Shown here piece after piece: positions 9,029-16,488 of a DNA stretch of 64,000 nt. The position numbers and the translations under genes are program-made. Numbering within the stretch: position 1 is the first letter of the stretch; each line of letters starts with the position of its first letter. This stretch comes from an uncultured Eubacteriales bacterium. Its GTDB lineage: Bacteria > Bacillota > Clostridia > Oscillospirales > Acutalibacteraceae. The DNA lies in assembly GCA_934444365.1 (NCBI GenBank), contig CAKSCM010000001.1:171231-235230 (forward strand), in the 5' to 3' direction. The notes beneath the pieces were generated by a model that saw nothing but the letters and a program-made list of their open reading frames with translations, was not told the DNA's origin and ran no database searches.

Positions 9029-10291
9029 TCAGAGAATTCTGTATTTGTTTCCGGCTTCGGGTTCTATAAGGCCTTCGAGCTCAAGGCTCGTAAGGACTCT
9101 CATCAGTTTATCCGGAGCTATACCGCACAGCGGAATCAGTTCATCCACCGTAAGTGCGGAATTTTTTGCAATAAAATTATTATACACCATTTTCTCGTCA
9201 TCGGACAAGTCCTTATCTGAGATATTTACAATTTTTCTTTTTGATTCCGGCGTTTTAAGGTGCTTTTCGGCGTTACTATTACCATTAATGCCATTGCCGT
9301 CGCTTTTTATGCTTGCCGAAAACCGTGTTTTTTGTGAACGGTCGGCTCTGCCGGTGTCGTTGGATATTACGTCCACATCGATCATCAGCGATTTCACGCC
9401 GCTCATATCGATTTTATGGGGATATTCGCCGGCGAATTCTTCGAGTATATCAAGCGCCGAGAAAACCGGCTTTGCGCCCTCTCTGAGCAGTTTATTGGTA
9501 CCGGCGAAGGACGGGCTCATAACGCTGCCGGGAACGGCGAAAAGCTCCCTGCCCTGCTCAAGGGTGTAATTTGCCGTTATAAGCGATCCGCTTTTAATGC
9601 CGGCTTCAATGATAACCGTACCGAGGGACAACCCCGATATAATCCGATTGCGCTCGGGAAAGCTCCAGCGCGTAGCGGCGGTTCCCGGCGGATATTCGGA
9701 AATAAGCACGCCTCTTTTTTCTATCATATCCCTCATGGGCTTATTCTCCATGAGATACGGATAATCGATTCCGCAGCCTAAAACGGCCGCCGTCCGGCCG
9801 AAAACCTGAAGTGCGCCGGTGTGGGAGTATGAGTCTACCCCTTTAGCCGCTCCGCTAACAACAAGCGCGCCGGCCTTTGAAAGGATCATGGCAAGATCGG
9901 TAGCTACCGTACGGCCGTAATCGGTTGCATTTCTTGTACCGACCATCGCAATTGCGACCTCGTTATCAAATTCCGGAAAAACGCCCCGTACATACAAAGC
10001 GCACGGCGGTGCATAAATATTCTTAAGCCGCTCGGGATATTCCTCGCTTAAATACGATATGATCCGTTGGCCGGATTTATCCGCCTGCTCGACGGCAAAA
10101 TGCGCTCTTTTAAGCGCGCCGTAAAAACGGGCCATTTCCTTATCGGTGAAAAGTCCGCTCAGTCTTCGCTCGTGATCGCTTTCGAAAAGCTTTTCCACAT
10201 CGAGCTCACGGTCGTATATTTCGCGGACCTTAGGAGAAGCCGCACCGAGCACAAAGTAAAGTGCCGTGCATAAAAACTCATTGCGGTTCAT
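9029..10291 (-). CDS. dprA: DNA-processing protein DprA
   Basis: Loads RecA onto incoming single-stranded DNA in natural transformation. The Rossmann-like core shows VGTRNATDYG near residue 105, VVSGAAKGVDSYSHTGAL near 132-149 and KSGSLITANYTLEQGRELF near 220, the DNA-binding pocket of the family. A low-complexity linker (about residues 290-350) leads to a C-terminal winged helix ending in the last residue. The ATG at 10291 is preferred because it forms an ATGA overlap with the upstream methyltransferase; a TTG five codons earlier is possible. No other competence gene is visible, so DprA here may serve recombination in general. RecA, its known partner, is at 29-30 kb. Confidence 0.93.
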   Translation of the reverse strand: MNRNEFLCTALYFVLGAASPKVREIYDRELDVEKLFESDHERRLSGLFTDKEMARFYGALKRAHFAVEQADKSGQRIISYLSEEYPERLKNIYAPPCALYVRGVFPEFDNEVAIAMVGTRNATDYGRTVATDLAMILSKAGALVVSGAAKGVDSYSHTGALQVFGRTAAVLGCGIDYPYLMENKPMRDMIEKRGVLISEYPPGTAATRWSFPERNRIISGLSLGTVIIEAGIKSGSLITANYTLEQGRELFAVPGSVMSPSFAGTNKLLREGAKPVFSALDILEEFAGEYPHKIDMSGVKSLMIDVDVISNDTGRADRSQKTRFSASIKSDGNGINGNSNAEKHLKTPESKRKIVNISDKDLSDDEKMVYNNFIAKNSALTVDELIPLCGIAPDKLMRVLTSLELEGLIEPEAGNKYRIL

Positions 10292-11061
10292 TTCATCATT
10301 TCCCAAATAAGAATTGTCGCGGCGGCGGCCGCATTAAGGGATTCCGCCTTGCCGCTCATAGGTATGGTTATGCGTTTGTAACAGAGTCTCGCCGTTTCAT
10401 TTTTCAGTCCGTTTGCCTCGTTGCCTATAACTACCGCACATCCCGGCGACATGTCGCATTTATCAATCGTTCCGTCAAAATCCGAAACGACCGCCGCATA
10501 GGTTTTAATCGACAGATCGTTCATGTGCAAAATTGCCTTTTGCGCTTCGCATCTTATTACAGGCAAGCGAAGCAACGCCCCCATCGACGCCCTTAAAGCC
10601 TTTTGGGAGAACGGATCGCATCCGCCCGAAATTATAACGGCGTCAACCGAAAAAGCCTCGGCCGTTCTGCAAACGGTGCCGAGATTGCCGGGATCGGAAA
10701 TATCCTCAAGCACCACATACCGTCCTTTTTCGCAAAGTGAAAGCTCATTTACGGCCGGTATATCGCAAACACAGATACATCCTTGCGGCGATACGGTATC
10801 CGACAGCTTTTTCATAACATCATCACTTACGCAAAAGGCACTTTGCGCCGATGACAACAGAATATCGCAATCTTCTCTATGCTCGGAACAAAACCGCTCG
10901 GTATAAAAAAGCTCCCGTACCGAATAACCGTTTAAAGCGGCGTCACGGCAAAGCCGTAATCCGTCAATAACGAAAAGTCCGGTTTTTCTTCGCTCGTTTG
11001 ATGATGAAGCAAGCAAAACGGTTCTTTTAATCTTCGGATTGTCACGCGACGAAATTATCAC
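10288..11061 (-). CDS. TrmH/SpoU-family RNA 2'-O-methyltransferase
   Basis: A 257-residue SPOUT-class enzyme that methylates a ribose 2'-OH in rRNA or tRNA using SAM. The three family motifs are clear: LEDISDPGNLGTVCRTAEAF near residue 120, VVIGNEANGLKNE near 211, and IPMSGKAESLNAAAAATI near 234, which form the trefoil knot that binds SAM. An N-terminal substrate-recognition region resembling that of RlmB/TsnR relatives precedes the knot. The exact nucleotide target cannot be told from sequence. It is the first gene of the long minus-strand operon, directly behind the consensus promoter at 11109-11137, and its stop overlaps the dprA start. Confidence 0.92.
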   Translation of the reverse strand: MIISSRDNPKIKRTVLLASSSNERRKTGLFVIDGLRLCRDAALNGYSVRELFYTERFCSEHREDCDILLSSAQSAFCVSDDVMKKLSDTVSPQGCICVCDIPAVNELSLCEKGRYVVLEDISDPGNLGTVCRTAEAFSVDAVIISGGCDPFSQKALRASMGALLRLPVIRCEAQKAILHMNDLSIKTYAAVVSDFDGTIDKCDMSPGCAVVIGNEANGLKNETARLCYKRITIPMSGKAESLNAAAAATILIWEMMK

Positions 11062-11108
11062 CTTTTTATATTCCGCCTTTACATTATAATAAGCAACATT
11101 TTTTGACT

Positions 11109-11137
11109 ATTATAGCTTTTGCATTGCCAAATGTCAA
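11109..11137 (-). promoter_or_regulatory. Consensus sigma-A promoter of the methyltransferase-dprA-topA-smc operon
   Basis: On the minus strand the -35 box TTGACA (11137-11132) and -10 box TATAAT (11114-11109) are both perfect, with a 17-base spacer. Transcription should start near 11102, about 40 bases ahead of the first gene. No other promoter this good was noticed within the eight-gene run down to smc. Confidence 0.85.
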
Positions 11138-11288
11138 TCAATAACAAAAGAGAGGGTAAAAATTGCATTTTACGAAAAGGTGTAAAACAAGAATAAATCA
11201 CTCTGCAAAGAGATTTTGCATGCTGCGGCGCTGAAAAATATGTAAGATGTTCTTTGTGATAAATTGATCGACCGCGTATTTGGATCGC

Positions 11289-11358
11289 AGCAAATTGCCC
11301 GCCTTGTTTTTGGCGGATTATATTTTTGTTTCTGATTGGGCGGATTTGCTTTTTTTAT
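11289..11358 (+). terminator. Intrinsic terminator with no gene upstream
   Basis: AGCAAAT (11289-11295) plus CCGCC (11299-11303) can pair with GGCGG (11339-11343) plus ATTTGCT (11344-11350), followed by a run of eight T. A competing shorter hairpin CCGCC/GGCGG lies inside (11299-11316). It reads on the plus strand, yet the 11138-11288 stretch before it holds no convincing protein gene. It may insulate the sugar operon, or end a short untranslated RNA. Confidence 0.55.
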
Positions 11359-11413
11359 CAAGCGAAAAAACGAAAAATATCAAAATAGTTGTAATATTGA
11401 ATCAAAATATTCG

Positions 11414-11476
11414 TTGACATATACAATCGCTATGCTATACTTTAGGTGTCTGTAATGGCTTTTAAACAAAAAAGCC
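11414..11476 (+). promoter_or_regulatory. Sigma-A promoter and leader hairpin of the oxidoreductase/TIM-barrel operon
   Basis: TTGACA at 11414-11419 and TATACT at 11436-11441 with a 16-base spacer form a strong promoter. In the short leader, GGCTTTT (11457-11463) and AAAAGCC (11470-11476) form a seven-base-pair hairpin with a six-base loop, just before the ribosome site AAAGGAG (11487-11493). This perfect palindrome could be a repressor operator just after the start point, or an RNA hairpin. No regulator gene is adjacent. Confidence 0.7.
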
Positions 11477-11501
11477 AATAAACAATAAAGGAGTTTTTAT
11501 C

Positions 11502-12584
11502 ATGACAAAAATCAAAGCCGGCGTAATCGGATGCGGAGGCATTGCAAACGGAAAGCATCTGCCTGCTATATCAAAAATGGATGATGTTGAGATAGTCGCC
11601 TTTTGTGATATAATTATTGAGCGCGCACAAGAGGCGGCAAAAAAATACGGTACTGAGGATGCTGCCGTATACACCGATTACAAGGAGCTTTTAAAGGATA
11701 AGGCCATTGAGGTGGTTTACGTTTTAACCCCTAATCGTGAGCACAGCTTTATTTCAATTGACGCTCTCGATGCCGGTAAAAACGTTATGTGCGAAAAGCC
11801 CATGGCAAAAACCTACAAAGAGGCTCTTGAAATGTGCGAGGCCGCTAAACGCAACCATAAGGTGCTTACCATCGGCTACCAGAACCGCCGCGCTCCTCAG
11901 ACTATGTATGTAAAAAAGCTTTGCGAAAACGGCGATCTCGGCGATATTTACTATGCCGAAGCACTCGCACTCAGACGCCGAGCCGTTCCGACATGGGGAG
12001 TTTTCCTCAACGAAGAAGAGCAAGGCGGCGGACCCCTTATAGATATCGGGACCCACTCCCTTGATATGACCCTTTGGGAGATGAACAATTATAAACCCAA
12101 GATGGTAGTCGGTACAAAATACCGCAAGCTTGCCGATCAGACCGAGACCGCAAACGCATGGGGCGACTGGGATCCCACGGAGTTTACGGTTGAGGACTCT
12201 GCTTTCGGATTTATAGTTATGGAAAACGGCGCTACCGTCGTTCTTAAAAGCAGCTGGGCCCTTAACATTGCCGATCCCTGCGAGGTTTCGAATATACTTT
12301 GCGGTGATAAGGGCGGCGTCGAATCGATAAGAGGCAACGTACGTGTAAATACCGTTAAAAACGGACGTATGACCATTGAAACGCCTGATTTTTCAACGGG
12401 CGGAGTTGCCTTCTATGACGGCGCGTCGAGCGATCCGGTTGATATTGAAGCGAGAATGTTTATAAATGCCGTTAAAAACGGAACCGAGCCCTCTACCCTC
12501 CCCGAGCAGGCTGCCGTTGTCACAAGAATTCTTGAGGCAATATATGAATCGTCAGAAACCGGCAAGCCGGTATATTTTGATTAA
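11502..12584 (+). CDS. Gfo/Idh/MocA-family NAD(P)-dependent oxidoreductase (first copy)
   Basis: A 360-residue dehydrogenase of the glucose-fructose oxidoreductase family. The N-terminal Rossmann fold shows AGVIGCGGIANGKHLPAI at ~6-23, the conserved EKPMAKTYKEA at ~97-107 supplies the catalytic lysine, and the C-terminal half contains GGGPLIDIGTHSLDMTLW (~177-194), where the D and H of the family active site sit. Such enzymes oxidise or reduce a sugar or inositol hydroxyl; the substrate cannot be named. It heads a five-gene run with three TIM-barrel proteins and a second paralogue, so it probably forms keto-sugar intermediates for them. The ribosome site AAAGGAG is eight bases from the ATG. 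Confidence 0.9.
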   Translation: MTKIKAGVIGCGGIANGKHLPAISKMDDVEIVAFCDIIIERAQEAAKKYGTEDAAVYTDYKELLKDKAIEVVYVLTPNREHSFISIDALDAGKNVMCEKPMAKTYKEALEMCEAAKRNHKVLTIGYQNRRAPQTMYVKKLCENGDLGDIYYAEALALRRRAVPTWGVFLNEEEQGGGPLIDIGTHSLDMTLWEMNNYKPKMVVGTKYRKLADQTETANAWGDWDPTEFTVEDSAFGFIVMENGATVVLKSSWALNIADPCEVSNILCGDKGGVESIRGNVRVNTVKNGRMTIETPDFSTGGVAFYDGASSDPVDIEARMFINAVKNGTEPSTLPEQAAVVTRILEAIYESSETGKPVYFD

Positions 12585-12620
12585 TTATTATTGTTATTTT
12601 CTTTGTTGAGGTGACAAAAA

Positions 12621-13403
12621 ATGAAACTCGGAATGATTACCACGCCCAATGCAGGCGGAATAAAAAGGGTGAACTCCTTTGGCCTTAAATATGCCGAATT
12701 CGATATTAATATCGGCATGGATCTGCCCTTTATAATTGGGGATAAAGAGAATATAAAAGCGGCCTGCCGCGAAACCGGAGTTTCGGTCGGCGCGATAGGC
12801 CGCTGGGGACCCGATAGGATAAACTCCAACGGAATTATCGAAAGCGAGCTCGAGAACGAGAAAATGCTGATAGAATTCGCTTCATACCTCGGCTGTCCCG
12901 TGTATATATCCGGCTGTAATTTCGTCGAGGAGCTTTCGTACTATGCAAACTGCACCTACGCTATCGAATACCTCGGGCAGCTTATTGCCTACGGTGAAAA
13001 ATTCGGAGTAAAAATCTGCACCTACAACTGCAACTGGAACAGCTTTGTAAACTGCGATCCGGCCTGGACCTTAATACACGGCCATCTGCCTGCTTTGGGT
13101 ATCAAGTTCGATCCATCCCATTCCCTCGCCGGCGGCCGCGATTATATGGCCGAGGCGGAAAAATGGGGCGGCAGATTTTATCATGTTCACCTTAAGGGCT
13201 CATTGTATGTAAACGGCGAGCATATCGACGATCCGCCGGCCGGCCTTGATAATACCGACTGGCCCTCGCTTATGGCTCTGCTTTATAAAAAGAATTATGA
13301 CGGAATGCTTGCAATCGAGCCGCATTCTCCGACATGGCAGGGCGAGCTCGGTGAAAAGGGAATTGCCTATACTGTACGGTACTTTAAAAATCTTATTTTT
13401 TAG
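12621..13403 (+). CDS. Sugar phosphate isomerase/epimerase-like TIM barrel (first of three)
   Basis: A 260-residue protein of the xylose isomerase-like/AP-endonuclease-2 fold. Metal-site style residues are spread as in the family: FDPSHSLAGGRDY near residue 165, FYHVHLKGS near 190, and AIEPHSP near 233, giving the E/D/H set that binds a divalent metal. Such enzymes isomerise or epimerise sugars or cleave keto-glycosides. It begins with GAGGTGA seven bases before the ATG and follows the first oxidoreductase by 36 bases. It differs markedly in sequence from the other two barrels of the operon, so the three likely act on different steps or substrates. Confidence 0.85.
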   Translation: MKLGMITTPNAGGIKRVNSFGLKYAEFDINIGMDLPFIIGDKENIKAACRETGVSVGAIGRWGPDRINSNGIIESELENEKMLIEFASYLGCPVYISGCNFVEELSYYANCTYAIEYLGQLIAYGEKFGVKICTYNCNWNSFVNCDPAWTLIHGHLPALGIKFDPSHSLAGGRDYMAEAEKWGGRFYHVHLKGSLYVNGEHIDDPPAGLDNTDWPSLMALLYKKNYDGMLAIEPHSPTWQGELGEKGIAYTVRYFKNLIF

Positions 13404-13418
13404 GGAGTTGGGTTTTAT

Positions 13419-14153
13419 ATGAACGGACCGTTCGGTGTACAGCTGTACTGCTTTAGATCCTCATTTTCTCAGGGAATGGAAAGCATATTCGGGAGAATTG
13501 CCGATATAGGCTTCGATTCGGTGGAAATGTGCGGACCGGAAGAGTTAAAAAGCGAGGAATGCAAAGCTCTATGTGCAAATTCCCTTCGCATTGAGGGGTG
13601 GCATTGCGGTATCGACGGATTTTTGAATAACTACGATAAAACCGCCGAATTTCATAAATCCGTCGGTAATGATGACATCATAATTCCATGGGCCGATTTA
13701 AGCGACAAAAGCAAGCTTTGCGACCTTATCGGCAGGATAAACAGTATTGCCCCTCGCCTCAAAAAGGACGGATTTTATCTTTCTTATCATAACCATTCGC
13801 ATGAATTTGAAAAATTCTCGGACAAATACATCATCGACATTTTGGCCGATGAATGTAAGGATTTGTATTTTGAACCGGACGTTTACTGGATAAAAAATGC
13901 AGGCTGTGATCCCGTAGAATTCATTGAAAAATATTTGGATAGAATTCGCATAGTCCACCTTAAAAACGGACACGGCGGCGACGAATTCGATTCGCTTGAT
14001 AACGGCATTGTCGATATCGAATCGGTGATAAAAGCCGCTCTTAACAGCGGAATAAACCGTTTTGTGGTCGAAAACGATTCGCCGAATCCCGATCCCGAAA
14101 CGAACTTTAAAAGATCGCTTGAATTTTTGAAAAATCTTAATATTGAAAGGTAG
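13419..14153 (+). CDS. Sugar phosphate isomerase/epimerase-like TIM barrel (second of three)
   Basis: A 244-residue xylose isomerase-like barrel. LSYHNHSHEF near residue 125 and LYFEPDVYWIKNAG near residue 149 match the histidine and aspartate metal ligands, IVHLKNGH near residue 186 gives the next histidine, and VVENDSP near 218 gives the last glutamate. The family includes IolE/IolI-type inosose enzymes and keto-sugar epimerases; the exact activity is unknown. GGGAG precedes the ATG, and the gene lies 15 bases behind the first barrel and six ahead of the third, so all are co-transcribed. Confidence 0.85.
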   Translation: MNGPFGVQLYCFRSSFSQGMESIFGRIADIGFDSVEMCGPEELKSEECKALCANSLRIEGWHCGIDGFLNNYDKTAEFHKSVGNDDIIIPWADLSDKSKLCDLIGRINSIAPRLKKDGFYLSYHNHSHEFEKFSDKYIIDILADECKDLYFEPDVYWIKNAGCDPVEFIEKYLDRIRIVHLKNGHGGDEFDSLDNGIVDIESVIKAALNSGINRFVVENDSPNPDPETNFKRSLEFLKNLNIER

Positions 14154-14159
14154 TTTTTT

Positions 14160-15125
14160 ATGAAACTCGGTGTGCTTACCGTACCGCTTTACTCAATGTC
14201 GCTTGCCGACGCACTGAAATTCATCCGCTCGTGCGGAGCCGAAATGTGCGAGATCGGTTGCGGCGGAAATCCCGGAAAGGTGCATTGCGACCCCGAAATT
14301 CTGCTTAACGATAAATCGGCTCTCGATACCTTTAAAAAGACCGTTGCCGATTCGGGACTCAGCATCTCTGCTCTTTCCACCCACTGCAACCCGGTTCATC
14401 CCAATAAAGAGATAGCGGCTCAGGCAGATTACGATCTGCATCGTGCCGTTTTGATGGCCGAGGCACTCGGAATACATCAGATAAACACATTTTCGGGCTG
14501 TCCGGGTGACTGCAGGGATTCAAAATACCCAAACTGGGTGGTTGCTGCCTGGCCGGATGATTTTCAGGAAATACTGAAATATCAGTGGAACGAGATCCTT
14601 ATCCCCTACTGGCAGTCATTTGTTCCCTTTGCGCTCGAGCATGGCGTTGATAAGATCGCATTTGAGCCTCATCCCGGATTTTGTGTTTACAATCCGAAAA
14701 CCATGCTGAAAATCCGCGAGGCCGTAGGCCCGGCAATCGGCGCTAACCTTGACCCGAGCCATCTGTTTTGGCAGGGAATCGATCCGGTCGCCGCTATTAA
14801 CGAGCTCGGAGACGCTATTTTCCATTTTCACGCCAAGGACACCAGAATTGACCCGTACAACACGGCGGTAAACGGTGTGCTTGATACCGGCTCCTTCGGC
14901 AATGAGGCGGCGAGAGCGTGGGCTTTTCGTACCATAGGCTACGGTCACGACGAAAAAACCTGGTGCGATATAATCTCAGCCTTGCGCCGCGTAGGCTACG
15001 ATTATGCAATAAGCATTGAGCATGAGGATATTCTCATGAGCCCCGGCGAGGGCTTGCGCAAGGCCTGCGATTTTCTGAAAAGGGTAATCGTTAGCGAGCC
15101 TCCGTACGAGGATTTCCACCTGTAA
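14160..15125 (+). CDS. Sugar phosphate isomerase/epimerase-like TIM barrel (third of three, long form)
   Basis: At 321 residues this is the longest of the three barrels. STHCNPVHPNK near residue 77, FEPHPGFCVY near 167, NLDPSHLFWQG near 195, FHFHAKDTR near 218 and SIEHEDILMSP near 291 supply a complete set of metal-binding acidic and histidine residues. This long form, with the Asp-Pro-Ser-His and His-Ala-Lys-Asp blocks, is commonly found beside Gfo/Idh/MocA dehydrogenases, as here. I infer a role in epimerisation or beta-elimination of a 3-keto sugar made by a neighbouring dehydrogenase. AAAGG precedes the ATG. Confidence 0.86.
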   Translation: MKLGVLTVPLYSMSLADALKFIRSCGAEMCEIGCGGNPGKVHCDPEILLNDKSALDTFKKTVADSGLSISALSTHCNPVHPNKEIAAQADYDLHRAVLMAEALGIHQINTFSGCPGDCRDSKYPNWVVAAWPDDFQEILKYQWNEILIPYWQSFVPFALEHGVDKIAFEPHPGFCVYNPKTMLKIREAVGPAIGANLDPSHLFWQGIDPVAAINELGDAIFHFHAKDTRIDPYNTAVNGVLDTGSFGNEAARAWAFRTIGYGHDEKTWCDIISALRRVGYDYAISIEHEDILMSPGEGLRKACDFLKRVIVSEPPYEDFHL

Positions 15126-15159
15126 AATAGTAAACGTTATACTTTAAGGATTGATAAAA

Positions 15160-16218
15160 ATGTCATTTAACATCGCAATAATCGGATACGGCGGAATGGG
15201 CGGTTGGCATGCCGATTTTATAAGAAGCTCATTGCCCGAGATGAATTTAAAGGGGGTTTGGGATATACGTCCCGAACGTCTTGAGGCGGCAAGAGAAAAA
15301 GGAATATTCACTTACGAGAGCGAGAAACAGCTGCTCTTTGACCCGGAAATTGACCTTGTGACAATAGCAACGCCTAATAATTTTCACAAGCCGCTCGCCA
15401 TAAAGGCCCTGAATGCCGGAAAAAATGTCATTTCCGAAAAGCCGGTCATGATGAATGCGGCCGAGCTTGAGGAGGTTATGAAGGCAGCCGAAAAATCCGG
15501 TAAAGTCTTTACGGTTCACCAGAATCGCCGTTGGGACAAGGATTTTTGCACTGTAAAGAACATCATCGACGGCAATATTATCGGAAAGCCTCATTTTATC
15601 GAAAGTCGTGTTCTCGGCTCGAGACGGGTTTTGTGCGGCTGGCGCGGATATAAAATCGACGGCGGCGGAATGCTGCTCGATTGGGGCGTTCATCTTATCG
15701 ATCAGCTTATGTGGATGAATAAAACTCCGGTCGTAAACGTTTATGCCGAGCTGCTTACCATCGCCGAAAAATGCGAGGTGGATGATAATATCAAAATCCA
15801 TCTTACCTTTGCAGACGGACTGCATGCCATGGTTCAGGTGGCGAATCACTGCTTTATTCCTCTGCCCCGCTGGCATGTTTCCTGTGAATACGGTACGGCC
15901 GTGGTTGAGGATTGGGACGCAAACGGCAAGATCGTCCGCCTGGCAAGCGAGGACGAAATGGCATGGGACGAGAGCATTTGCTACACGGCTGCAGGACCGA
16001 CAAGGACCATGGCTCCCCGTCCAACTGAAACCATCGAGACCTTAGAGCTTCCGGTGGCCGATCCGCACCTGACCGACTTTTACCGTAATGTTGCAGCGGC
16101 GACAAGGGGTGAAGCCGAGCTGATAGTAAAACCCGGTGAGGCATTAAGGGTCATGAAGGTTATTGATCTTGCCTTCGAATCGGGCGAGAAGAAAAAGAGT
16201 ATTTCCTGCTTGATTTAA
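15160..16218 (+). CDS. Gfo/Idh/MocA-family oxidoreductase (second copy)
   Basis: A 352-residue dehydrogenase, paralogous to the one at the head of the operon but clearly diverged. The Rossmann motif is IAIIGYGGMGGWHADF at the N-terminus, the lysine-bearing loop is SEKPVMMNAAE near residue 93, and DGGGMLLDWGVHLIDQLMW near 165-183 carries the catalytic aspartate and histidine. The ATG at 15160 is chosen because AAGGA stands nine bases upstream; a TTG three codons earlier has none. It is the last gene of the operon, followed by a terminator at 16239-16298. Two different family members in one operon suggest one oxidises the substrate and the other reduces the product, recycling the cofactor; this is inference. 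Confidence 0.9.
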   Translation: MSFNIAIIGYGGMGGWHADFIRSSLPEMNLKGVWDIRPERLEAAREKGIFTYESEKQLLFDPEIDLVTIATPNNFHKPLAIKALNAGKNVISEKPVMMNAAELEEVMKAAEKSGKVFTVHQNRRWDKDFCTVKNIIDGNIIGKPHFIESRVLGSRRVLCGWRGYKIDGGGMLLDWGVHLIDQLMWMNKTPVVNVYAELLTIAEKCEVDDNIKIHLTFADGLHAMVQVANHCFIPLPRWHVSCEYGTAVVEDWDANGKIVRLASEDEMAWDESICYTAAGPTRTMAPRPTETIETLELPVADPHLTDFYRNVAAATRGEAELIVKPGEALRVMKVIDLAFESGEKKKSISCLI

Positions 16219-16238
16219 AGTGCTTTAGAATACAAATG

Positions 16239-16298
16239 AAGGATATGCTAAGGGCTTAAACTCTGAATTTTGAGTTGCTTTTATGCATATCCTTTTTT
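16239..16298 (+). terminator. Terminator of the oxidoreductase/TIM-barrel operon
   Basis: AAGGATATGC (16239-16248) pairs perfectly with GCATATCCTT (16285-16294), followed by TTTT. The 36-base loop contains a smaller internal hairpin (ACTC/GAGT). It lies 20 bases behind the second oxidoreductase gene. The rest of 16299-16409 shows nothing codable. Confidence 0.8.
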
Positions 16299-16409
16299 GT
16301 TCTTACAGCTGTCCGTTTTTTTAGCCGAGACGGCTGTAAAAGTTTTATTTTTAAGAATCTTAGCTTTTTTAATGCTTGTATTTCGCACAAATTTTATAGA
16401 AATCCGCTA

Positions 16410-16438
16410 TTGAAATTCACAAATAAATATGTTATAAA
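16410..16438 (+). promoter_or_regulatory. Sigma-A promoter of the rhamnosidase-like gene
   Basis: TTGAAA (16410-16415) and TATAAA (16433-16438) with a 17-base spacer. Start expected near 16445, leaving a leader of about 45 bases. The broken gene therefore still has a promoter and ribosome site of its own. Confidence 0.72.
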
Positions 16439-16488
16439 GGCCTTGTGCAAACCTGGCACTTACAACTTCTACCGAGAGGGATGATTTG

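Noticed and set aside
11170..11361. 63-codon minus-strand frame between the divergent promoters
   Set aside because: It overlaps a terminator structure, has no ribosome site and an unlikely composition.
16275..16484. Small plus-strand frame between the sugar operon and the rhamnosidase-like gene
   Set aside because: It begins inside the terminator loop and runs through the promoter at 16410-16438; no ribosome site.
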